A DNA stretch of 64,000 nucleotides from Pseudomonadota bacterium (GTDB lineage: Bacteria; Pseudomonadota; Gammaproteobacteria; Burkholderiales; Burkholderiaceae_C), in contig JAIUOW010000002.1 of NCBI GenBank assembly GCA_020161775.1, positions 245,964-309,963 of the forward strand, in the 5' to 3' direction. A program made the translations under genes and the position numbers. This document shows, piece after piece, positions 27,135-35,482 of this stretch. The notes below the pieces were generated by a model. That model did not search any database and had not been told where the DNA came from. It worked only from the letters and a program-made list of their open reading frames with translations. Position 1 is the stretch's first letter. Each line of letters begins with the position of its first letter.

Positions 27135-29912
27135 ATGAATGACCTTTTCCAGCACAGTCCCCTGACGAACGGCGGCTCCGTAGAGTGCCTTGGTCTCAAG
27201 TTCCCAAGCGAAGAGGCTCGACGCGAGCACTTTACTGCTGTCCTGGCAGAAAAACTCAGAGACCCAGTATTTCGCAAAACCGATGGATTTCCGAAGGGGA
27301 CTGATGCGGCAATTTTGGCGATGTCTGATCCGCCTTACTACACAGCATGCCCGAATCCCTTCCTCGAAGATTTCGTGCGCTGCTACGGCAGACCATACAA
27401 CCCGAGCGAGAAGTACAGCCGCGAGCCCGAAACCATCGATGTATCAGTCGGCAAGACTGATCCGATCTATCAGGCCCATGCATATCACACCAAAGTACCT
27501 CACTTGGCAATTGTTCCGTCGATCCTGCACTTCACTGAGCCCAATGACTTGGTGCTAGATGCTTTCGCGGGATCGGGGATGACGGGAGTGGCTGCCCAAT
27601 GGTGTGGTGCAGCGCCTCCCGCCTATCGACATGAACTTGAAGCCGAATGGAAAAGGCAAGGCAAGATGCCTCCCAAATGGGGGGCGCGTAGGGTAATTCT
27701 TAATGACCTGTCGCCGGCAGCGACCTTCATTTCCGCGAACTACAACATTCCGTTCGACGTCAGCGTGTTCTCCGCAGCGGTGAAGAAGATATTCAAGGAG
27801 ATCGAGCAGGAAGTCGGCTGGATGTATGAGACGAGGCATTCGGACAATGTCACGAAGGCGCGAGTCGAGTTCACCATCTGGAGTGAAGTGTTTAGCTGCG
27901 GTTCCTGTTCGGGCGAGATCATATTCACCGAAGCCGCCATGGACGAGACAAAGTCGCAAGTTGCAAACATGCTTGAATGTCCGCATTGCGGAGCGGCTTC
28001 AAAGAAGGAGCAAATGGAGCTTGCATTTGAATCATTCTTGGACAGCGCAACAGGAAAGATTGAGAAGCGCCCCAAACGGATGCCAACGCTGATCAACTAC
28101 AAGGTTGGCAAGGCAACGTTTACTAAGCGCCCCGACGCCACTGACCTCGCCATTCTGGAAAGGATCGGCGGTCTACCGCTACCCGAAGAAGTTCCGACTA
28201 CTGTCTTGCCTGACTGCCAGATGACCAGAGTCGGGCGAATGCGGACGACGAATACCGTCGCAACGCACTTCATGTTTCTGCCTCGAGCAGCTCAGGTCCT
28301 TGGCCTCTTGTGGAAGAAGGCAAAGGCCCATCCTGATGCACGAATGCGTCAGGCCTTGCTCTATTACGTTGAGCAGGCGATTTGGACAACTTCGGTCATG
28401 AACCGATTTCAGCCGCAAGGATTTAAGCAAGTAAACAAGTATTTGCCTGGAGTCTTCTATGTACCCTCGCAAATTTGCGAGGTCTCACCTTGGTATGCGA
28501 TCGGAGCGCGAGGAGATCGCATTGCAAAAGTCTTTGGCAACTTTGTTCGCGCCACTGGCAACGCTTGTGTCACGACGGGTACTGCTGCAAATCTTGGCAT
28601 TCCTGCCAACGCCATCGACTACATTTTTACAGACCCCCCGTTTGGAGAGAACATCTACTACGCGGACTTGAATATTCTGGTCGAATCCTGGCACGGAGTG
28701 ACCACCGATCCTAAACCGGAGGCAATAGTCGATCGGGTACGCGAAAAGGGGGTTCCGGAATACCAGCACTTGATGAAGAGCTGCTTTGCAGAGTATTACA
28801 GGGTGCTCAAGCCGGGTCGTTGGATGACGGTGATTTTTTCCAATAGCCGGGCAGCCGTATGGAATGCAATTCAAGTGGCACTTCAGCAGGTTGGGTTCGT
28901 AGTCGCGGAAGTCACTGCATTGGACAAGCAGTTGGGAAGCTTTCAGCAGGTGACGTCGCCGAATGCCGTCAAGCAAGACCTAATCATTTCTGCATACAAG
29001 CCGAACGGCGGCCTGGAAGATCGGTTCCTTCGAAATGGAGCGACGGTTGACACCGCCTGGGACTTTGTCCAGACGCACTTGAAGCAGTTGCCAGCCGTCA
29101 AGGTCACCTCGGGCTTTCCGCAGGAGTTGCTGAGCATCGTCGAACGCGATCCGCGTCGCATCTACGACCGGATGGCGTCATGGTTCATTCGCCACGGCAC
29201 GATGGTCCCGATTTCAACGCCCGAGTTCCTGGCCGAGTTGCCGGTTCGTTTCCGTGAGACGGATGGCATGGTGTTTCTGCCCGAGCAACTGGTCGAGTAC
29301 GAGAAGGCACGGGCACGCATTCCGCAAGTCGCACAAGCGGAGTTGTTCGTCTCTGACGAGCGCAGCGCCATCGACTGGCTGACCAACTTCCTGCTCAAGC
29401 GTCCATCCACCCGCTCTGAGATCCACCCGGAGTACATCCCGCAGATCGGCTCAGCCAAGCGCAAGGGCGAGATCATCCCGGAGCTGGACCAGCTACTGGA
29501 AGACAACTTCCTCCAGTACGACGGCACCGGCGATGTGCCGAGCCAGATCCACAGCTACCTCTCCACCAACCACAAGGACCTGCGCAGCCTCGACAAGAGC
29601 AACCCTGCGCTGGTGGCCAAGGCCAAGGACCGGTGGTACGTGCCAGACCCGAACAAGGCGCAGGACCTGGAGAAGAAGCGCGAGAAGACGCTGCTGAAGG
29701 AGTTCGAGACCTACAAGGCATTCACCGGCCGCAAGATCAAGGAGTCTCGCCTCGAAGTGTTGCGAGCAGGCTTCCGTGCCGCATGGGCCAACAAGGACTA
29801 CGGAACGATCATCAGCGTCGCCAACAAGCTGCCCGAAGAGACGCTGCAGGAAGACGAGAAGCTGCTCACCTTGTATGACCTGGCGCTCACCCGCACCGAG
29901 GTAGGTGCCTGA
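27135..29912 (+). CDS. pglXI: BREX type 3 adenine-specific DNA methyltransferase PglXI
   Basis: Encodes 925 aa. Methylase motif IV SDPPYYTACPNPF (about residue 70) is followed by motif I LDAFAGSGMTGVAA (about 143), a zinc-ribbon-like CGSCSGE/CPHCG pair (about 255-290), and a second DPP motif, TDPPFGENIYYADLN (about 500). This is the layout of defence-associated DUF1156-type m6A methylases. It would methylate host DNA so BREX spares it. The first two thirds is lower in GC (25 of 60 in 28381-28440) than the last third (35 of 60 in 29461-29520), suggesting mosaic origin. It ends 2 nt before brxHII. Confidence 0.85.
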   Translation: MNDLFQHSPLTNGGSVECLGLKFPSEEARREHFTAVLAEKLRDPVFRKTDGFPKGTDAAILAMSDPPYYTACPNPFLEDFVRCYGRPYNPSEKYSREPETIDVSVGKTDPIYQAHAYHTKVPHLAIVPSILHFTEPNDLVLDAFAGSGMTGVAAQWCGAAPPAYRHELEAEWKRQGKMPPKWGARRVILNDLSPAATFISANYNIPFDVSVFSAAVKKIFKEIEQEVGWMYETRHSDNVTKARVEFTIWSEVFSCGSCSGEIIFTEAAMDETKSQVANMLECPHCGAASKKEQMELAFESFLDSATGKIEKRPKRMPTLINYKVGKATFTKRPDATDLAILERIGGLPLPEEVPTTVLPDCQMTRVGRMRTTNTVATHFMFLPRAAQVLGLLWKKAKAHPDARMRQALLYYVEQAIWTTSVMNRFQPQGFKQVNKYLPGVFYVPSQICEVSPWYAIGARGDRIAKVFGNFVRATGNACVTTGTAANLGIPANAIDYIFTDPPFGENIYYADLNILVESWHGVTTDPKPEAIVDRVREKGVPEYQHLMKSCFAEYYRVLKPGRWMTVIFSNSRAAVWNAIQVALQQVGFVVAEVTALDKQLGSFQQVTSPNAVKQDLIISAYKPNGGLEDRFLRNGATVDTAWDFVQTHLKQLPAVKVTSGFPQELLSIVERDPRRIYDRMASWFIRHGTMVPISTPEFLAELPVRFRETDGMVFLPEQLVEYEKARARIPQVAQAELFVSDERSAIDWLTNFLLKRPSTRSEIHPEYIPQIGSAKRKGEIIPELDQLLEDNFLQYDGTGDVPSQIHSYLSTNHKDLRSLDKSNPALVAKAKDRWYVPDPNKAQDLEKKREKTLLKEFETYKAFTGRKIKESRLEVLRAGFRAAWANKDYGTIISVANKLPEETLQEDEKLLTLYDLALTRTEVGA

Positions 29913-29914
29913 AC

Positions 29915-32743
29915 GTGGCAGAAAGCGGCTTCAGCGTTGGCGACTGGTGCTGGCTGACCCGGCAGGCATCTCCTTGCCGGGTGATCGAACGTCAGGACGT
30001 GTGGGGCGAGAGTGCCTACCGCGTCTGGCTGCCAGCCAAGGACGCCGTGGTGCGAGCCCGTGCGCAGGATCTTGCGCCGCTGGCAAGCATCCGGCCGACC
30101 GTGGAGCAGATCCTGCACACCACGGCAGCGGCCAAGCTGCTGGATGCGCTGGAAGACAACCTGCTGCTGGCGCCAATTCAGTCCAGCGTGGTGCCGCTGC
30201 CGCACCAGCTCTATGCACTGAACCGCGCCATCAGCCGCGACCGCATTCGCTACCTTCTGGCCGACGAGGTGGGCCTGGGCAAGACGATTGAGGCAGGCCT
30301 GGTACTGCGCGAACTGAAGTTGCGTGGCCGGGTGAAGCGGATTCTGGTGGTCGCGCCCAAAGGGCTGGTGCGCCAATGGCAGGCAGAAATGCGGCTCCAC
30401 TTCGGCGAGAAGTTCCAGTTCATCGAGCCTTCGGAGCTGGCGGCCTTCCGGCAGTGGCGCAGTGGCGCCGTGGGCGACGAAGACAACCTGTGGCGCGTGC
30501 ATGACCAGGTGATCTGCTCGTTGGACTCGGTCAAGCCTCTGGAGGCACGGCGCGGCTGGAGCATGGAACAACTCAACACCTACAACCGCGAGCGTTTCGA
30601 GGACCTGATCTCGGCATCGTGGGATCTGGTCATCATCGACGAAGCCCACCGCATGGGCGGCAGCACCGAGCAGGTGGCCCGCTACAAGCTCGGCGCAGCC
30701 CTGGCCGAGGCGTCGCCTTACCTGCTGCTGCTGTCGGCCACGCCACACCAGGGCAAGACCGACCAGTTCATGCGCTTGATGCAGTTGCTGGACCGCGAAG
30801 CGTTTCCGGACGAGAGCAGCGTCAACCGTGACCGTGTACGCCCCTTCGTGATCCGCACCGAGAAACGCGCGTCGATCAACGCCGAAGGCCAGCCCCTTTT
30901 CAAGCCCCGGGTCACCCGACTGCAGGCGGTGGCCTGGCAGGCACGCCACAGCGCGCAGCAGCGCTTGTACGAAGCCGTGACTGACTACGTGCGGCATGGC
31001 TATAACCAGGCAATGGCGGCCAAGCAGCGTCACATCGGCTTCTTGATGATCCTGATGCAGCGGCTGGTCACGTCCAGCACGGCGGCCATCCGAACTACGC
31101 TGGAAAAGCGCCAGGCCTTGCTGGAAGCGCCGCAGCCCCAAGGCAACCTGTTCGAGAACACCAGTGCCGACGAGTGGGCCGATCTGGATGGGCAGTCCCA
31201 AGTGGATCTGGCGGTGCAAGCCAGCGGGTGGGAGCTTGAGAAGTCCGAGGTTGAGACTTTGCTGGCACTGGCGCGCGAGACCGAAGGCTCGGGCACCGAT
31301 GCCAAGGCCGAGGCGCTGCTGGAGCTGATCTACAAGCTGCAGCAGGAAGAAAACGACCCGGTGTTGAAGGTGCTGATCTTCACAGAGTTCGTGCCCACGC
31401 AGGCAATGCTGGCGCACTACCTGGAGAGCCGGGGCTTCTCGGTGGCCACGCTGAACGGTGGCATGGATCTGGATGCGCGCTCACGGGCGCAGCAGGTCTT
31501 CTCCAAAGAAGTGCGCGTCCTGATCTCAACGGACGCTGGCGGTGAAGGCCTGAACCTGCAGTTCTGCCACGTCATCGTCAACTTCGACATGCCGTGGAAT
31601 CCGATGCGCATCGAGCAACGCATCGGCCGTGTGGACCGTATCGGCCAGCACCATGTGGTGCGCGCTATCAACTTCGTACTGGAAGACACGGTGGAACACC
31701 GCGTGCGCCAGGTGCTGGAGGCCAAGCTCGAAGTGATCGCCCAGGAGTTCGGCGTGGACAAGGCTTCGGACGTGATGGACTCGGTGGAAGCCGATCCGAT
31801 GTTCGACGAACTGTTTGTGCACGGCCTGCAGAACCCGGACGCGATCGAACAGGAGTGCGATGCGGTGGTGTCGCAGCTCCGCACGACCCTCGCCGAGTCA
31901 AAGAAGAGCAGCGATCTGCTGTCGGAAGCGCACGACCTGGACGCAGATGACGCACGCAAGTGGCGGGACCACCCGGCGCAGTTCTGGTTGGAGCGGGCGA
32001 TCACCAGCGGCTTAGCGGCGCGCGGGGGCTCGGCGATCAAGGTTGGCAAGGCCTGGCGGGTGAAGTGGGCGGACGGCAGCGAATCGGCCAACGCATGCTT
32101 CGACGCGCGGACGGCTGACGAAAACCCCGAACTGGATTGGGTGACGCTGGAAGACCCCCGGGCAAGGGCTGTCATCAGCGAACTGCCGCGATTTGTCGCC
32201 GGCCAGCCGCTGCCGGTGATTCGCGTGACGGGTTTGCCCGACTCGGTGCGCGGCATCTGGTCGCTCTGGGAGATCAGTCTAGTTGCCGAGGGGCTGAGCC
32301 GCAAACGCTTCCTCCCAGTGTTCGTGACTGAGGACGGGCGGACCTTTGTTCCCACGGCCAAGCGGGTCTGGGATCTGCTGCTGACCGAGACCGTCGACGT
32401 GCATTCAGTAAGCGGCGCCGAAGATGCGGTGAAGTGGTTCGAGGCTTCGCAAGCCGCTGCGCGGACGCAAGGTGAACGGATCTTCAAAGAGCTGCTGGAC
32501 GAACACCGCACTCGGCTCAAAGAAGAGCGCGAGCGCGCGAGCTACGCCTTCGATGCCCGGAGTCAGGCGATTGGCCGCATCGGCCTGCCTGCTGTGCGGG
32601 AGCACCGGCGCAAGCGCCTTCAACAAGAGCACAAGGCGCGCATGGCATCCCTTGATGACGCCGAGGCCAGCGTGCCGGACTTGAACGCAGTGATGTTGGT
32701 GCGCGTCTCCGGAGATGTGTTGCCCGGAGGGCTGCAGTCATGA
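29915..32743 (+). CDS. brxHII: BREX type 3 SNF2-type helicase BrxHII
   Basis: Encodes 942 aa from a GTG at 29915. It is a HepA/SNF2-like SF2 ATPase: LLADEVGLGKTIEAGLVL (about residue 113), DEAHRMGG (about 242), LSATPHQGKTDQFM (about 273), and helicase C-terminal motifs STDAGGEGLNLQ and RIGRVDRIGQHH (about 565). The C-terminal 300 residues are helical. In type 3 BREX this helicase replaces the BrxL protease of type 1. The stop overlaps the pglZ start (ATGA). Confidence 0.87.
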   Translation: MAESGFSVGDWCWLTRQASPCRVIERQDVWGESAYRVWLPAKDAVVRARAQDLAPLASIRPTVEQILHTTAAAKLLDALEDNLLLAPIQSSVVPLPHQLYALNRAISRDRIRYLLADEVGLGKTIEAGLVLRELKLRGRVKRILVVAPKGLVRQWQAEMRLHFGEKFQFIEPSELAAFRQWRSGAVGDEDNLWRVHDQVICSLDSVKPLEARRGWSMEQLNTYNRERFEDLISASWDLVIIDEAHRMGGSTEQVARYKLGAALAEASPYLLLLSATPHQGKTDQFMRLMQLLDREAFPDESSVNRDRVRPFVIRTEKRASINAEGQPLFKPRVTRLQAVAWQARHSAQQRLYEAVTDYVRHGYNQAMAAKQRHIGFLMILMQRLVTSSTAAIRTTLEKRQALLEAPQPQGNLFENTSADEWADLDGQSQVDLAVQASGWELEKSEVETLLALARETEGSGTDAKAEALLELIYKLQQEENDPVLKVLIFTEFVPTQAMLAHYLESRGFSVATLNGGMDLDARSRAQQVFSKEVRVLISTDAGGEGLNLQFCHVIVNFDMPWNPMRIEQRIGRVDRIGQHHVVRAINFVLEDTVEHRVRQVLEAKLEVIAQEFGVDKASDVMDSVEADPMFDELFVHGLQNPDAIEQECDAVVSQLRTTLAESKKSSDLLSEAHDLDADDARKWRDHPAQFWLERAITSGLAARGGSAIKVGKAWRVKWADGSESANACFDARTADENPELDWVTLEDPRARAVISELPRFVAGQPLPVIRVTGLPDSVRGIWSLWEISLVAEGLSRKRFLPVFVTEDGRTFVPTAKRVWDLLLTETVDVHSVSGAEDAVKWFEASQAAARTQGERIFKELLDEHRTRLKEERERASYAFDARSQAIGRIGLPAVREHRRKRLQQEHKARMASLDDAEASVPDLNAVMLVRVSGDVLPGGLQS

Positions 32744-34755
32744 GCCACTGGACGAATCGAATCCTCAGCCACTTCACCGCAGACCTGACCCGGCTTTGGG
32801 TAGCGTGTGACCCGGACGAAGTGCTGCTCGATGAGAAGCTGCTGGCCGAGCTGCGCAGCCGAGGCTTCGAAGTGATGCTCTATGAGGACCCGTTCGCCTT
32901 CCGTGCCGAGTTTGAAGAGCGGTATCGCGGTGCCTGGGATCGTGGGGAAGCTGGCCCCGCTCCGTCACTGGTGTTGCACCTGCGTGGCGCTGACCAGAAC
33001 GTACTGCCTTGGGACATCGTGCACCACGCGCGCGTGGCGCGGCTGAGCCTGGCCGAGTTGTTCCCTCGGCTGGCCTACAGCACGGTCAAGCAGGTGGAGC
33101 CGGAGCACCTGGCGGTGCTGTTCGATGCCCACGAAGCCGAGTTGCAGTCAGCTCGCGGCGAGAACGAGTCCAAGGACTTCATCCTGGAACACGTCTACCA
33201 GCTCACGCCGCGATCCATCCGCACGCCCGTCGATTTCTGGCGCGAGTTGTTGCGGATGCACTTCGCCAACCGCTCATTGCCGCCGTTGTTTGCCAAGCAC
33301 GCCGCCGGCATCTTGCAAGGCAAGGGATTGTTTGCAGATCAGCCCGTCGCGGCGTGGCTCTCCTCGAAGAGCGTATTGCTGCGTGTCGTGCAGGATGCGT
33401 GGTACCGCTACCTCACCGGTCTGGGTCTGGATGGCTCCCGCACGGGCGAACCACCGCCGCCAGACTACGTCGCCAAGATCGAGATACCGTTTGATCACTC
33501 CGATGTGCAGGTGCTGGTCGACTCGATGTTCCTGGACGGCACCCTGCATCCGATGGCTGTCCACAGCGTCCCGGCCGCCATGCCGAGCTGGATCAAGGCG
33601 GGAATCGTTCAAGACCCGGCTACCCTGCAGGCCCTGGTACTCAAGGGCGTCGATGGATTGATTGCATCGATCCCATCGGACGCGGCGTCGCACAAGGACT
33701 GGAGCGAGTTTGCCAAGCGCTACGGCGAGATCCTGGCCCGCGCTCATGGGCTGCCGAGCGCTGAGGGTAGCGAGCAACTTTCGAAGGTGCGCGCGTCGAT
33801 CAATGCGCTGCATGTGCAGACTGACGGGCGGCTGCAAGCATGGGTTGCAGCCAAGCACTACGCCGATCTGATGCTTCAGCCGGTCACCAAGGGGCCGGTC
33901 ATGGTGCACCACATTCCGCGCTTCTTGCGGCATCGACGCGCAGCGGGCGAGACGAAGGTGGCCTTGCTGGTCTTCGATGGCCTGGCGTTCGATCAATGGG
34001 TGCAGATCAGGGAACGGCTGATCGCCAGCACGAAGCGGTTTGCCTTTGACGAAGGCACGTCCTTCGCGTGGCTTCCCACAGTGACCTCGGTTTCACGCCA
34101 GGCGCTGTTCTCGGGTCTCAAGCCACGCGAGTTCGACGACTCCATCGACCGGACGGACAAAGAGGAAACGCTGTGGAAGACCTTCTGGCAGAACGAAGGC
34201 GTGAACCCCAGTGAGGTCATGTACCGCCGTGCTCTGCGACAGGTGGATCAGCTCGACGCGCTGGAGTCGGACCTGACGGATCGTCGCCCGAAGGTGTTGG
34301 GTTTGGTCATTGACGAGGTCGACGACCGGCTCCACAAGGAACGCTCCAAGAAGGACGTGGCCCTATGGATCGGGAACTGGCTGGCGACCGGCTTCGTCGA
34401 TCGCTTGTTCTCGATGCTGCTGGACAAGGGGTATCACATCTACCTCACCGCCGATCACGGCAATGTGGAGTCCACGGGCGTTGGCAGGCCCAACCAGGGC
34501 GTCATCGCGGAGACGCGTGGGGAGCGCGTAAGGGTCTATCGAAGTGAGTCGCTATTGGCCGACTCGGCCGCCGCGTACCCCAGCACGGTGAGGCTGGATA
34601 TCGCTGGACTACCCGCGAACTTCATGCCCTTATTCGCAGGCGGGCGAACAGCCTTTGTTCCCGAGGGTGACCAGGTGGTGGTCCACGGAGGTGTCTCGGT
34701 TGAGGAGCTGATCGTCCCCTTTGTGAAAGTCAGTTATGTGATTGGTACCGAATGA
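32740..34755 (+). CDS. pglZ: BREX PglZ, alkaline-phosphatase-superfamily protein
   Basis: Encodes 671 aa. The C-terminal half has PglZ metal-binding motifs of the alkaline phosphatase superfamily: VALLVFDGLAFDQW (about 406), TVTSVSRQALFSGLK (about 447) and IYLTADHGNVEST (about 565). PglZ is the one protein common to all BREX types. The N-terminal part is family-specific and unassigned. It overlaps both neighbours by 4 nt, so production is tightly coupled with brxHII and brxA. Confidence 0.9.
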   Translation: MSHWTNRILSHFTADLTRLWVACDPDEVLLDEKLLAELRSRGFEVMLYEDPFAFRAEFEERYRGAWDRGEAGPAPSLVLHLRGADQNVLPWDIVHHARVARLSLAELFPRLAYSTVKQVEPEHLAVLFDAHEAELQSARGENESKDFILEHVYQLTPRSIRTPVDFWRELLRMHFANRSLPPLFAKHAAGILQGKGLFADQPVAAWLSSKSVLLRVVQDAWYRYLTGLGLDGSRTGEPPPPDYVAKIEIPFDHSDVQVLVDSMFLDGTLHPMAVHSVPAAMPSWIKAGIVQDPATLQALVLKGVDGLIASIPSDAASHKDWSEFAKRYGEILARAHGLPSAEGSEQLSKVRASINALHVQTDGRLQAWVAAKHYADLMLQPVTKGPVMVHHIPRFLRHRRAAGETKVALLVFDGLAFDQWVQIRERLIASTKRFAFDEGTSFAWLPTVTSVSRQALFSGLKPREFDDSIDRTDKEETLWKTFWQNEGVNPSEVMYRRALRQVDQLDALESDLTDRRPKVLGLVIDEVDDRLHKERSKKDVALWIGNWLATGFVDRLFSMLLDKGYHIYLTADHGNVESTGVGRPNQGVIAETRGERVRVYRSESLLADSAAAYPSTVRLDIAGLPANFMPLFAGGRTAFVPEGDQVVVHGGVSVEELIVPFVKVSYVIGTE

Positions 34756-35474
34756 ATTCACCAGCCCCTCAAATCGGCTTTGATCGGTTCATTCAGCTTG
34801 ATTGGGCGGCTGCGGCACTGAACATTCGTGCAGGCACAGCCGGACTGGATGATCTGAATGCACTGCTCGCCGAAGCCGGTCTTAGCGTAGAAGCCAAGAA
34901 GAAGACTCGCACCGTACTGAATCGACTGTGGCTTGAGCCGCGCGCCAGTCTCGTCGAGTTCGCCGATCGCGGCGTGTCCCTCTACAAGTCGCAAGCGAGT
35001 GTCCCAATCGCCGCGCTGTGTTGGGGGGTGGCGATTGCGACCTATCCCTTCTTCGGCAAAGTGGCCGAACTGGTCGGCCGCTTGTCCGCCCTGCAAGGTG
35101 ACTGTGCGTCGGCCGAAGTGCATCGCCGGATGAGTGAAATCTACGGCGAGCGCGAAGGCACCCGGCGAATGACCAACATGGTCATTCAGAGTCAGGCGAG
35201 CTGGGGCGCCGTGGAGCGTGTGGAGAAGGGCAAACGCGTGATCCGACTGGCGCCCACGACCATCGACAACGACGAGCTGACGGCCTGGCTCATTGAAGCC
35301 GCTGTGCGCTACACCGGCAAGCCCGTGTCGGTACCGACCTTGCAATCGCTGCCGGTGCTGTTCCCGTTCACGCTGACCCGGCCCTTGGCCTATGTGATTT
35401 CGAACAGCCCGAACTTGGACCTGCGCTCAGAGGGGCCGAGCAGCCAGTTTGTCGCCTTGCGCACCACGATCTGA
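34752..35474 (+). CDS. brxA: BrxA family protein
   Basis: Encodes 240 aa. The size, helical character (VPIAALCWGVAIATYPFFGKVAELVGRL segment, about residues 88-115) and place at the end of the type 3 BREX order identify it as BrxA (DUF1819, NusB-like fold). BrxA binds DNA in a studied type 1 system. It overlaps pglZ by 4 nt and is followed 8 nt later by mcrB, so restriction genes continue the same transcript. Confidence 0.8.
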   Translation: MNSPAPQIGFDRFIQLDWAAAALNIRAGTAGLDDLNALLAEAGLSVEAKKKTRTVLNRLWLEPRASLVEFADRGVSLYKSQASVPIAALCWGVAIATYPFFGKVAELVGRLSALQGDCASAEVHRRMSEIYGEREGTRRMTNMVIQSQASWGAVERVEKGKRVIRLAPTTIDNDELTAWLIEAAVRYTGKPVSVPTLQSLPVLFPFTLTRPLAYVISNSPNLDLRSEGPSSQFVALRTTI

Positions 35475-35482
35475 GGATATCC

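Noticed and set aside
22348-35474. Type 1 BREX assignment
   Set aside because: No BrxL or BrxB; the order brxF-brxC-pglXI-brxHII-pglZ-brxA is that of type 3.
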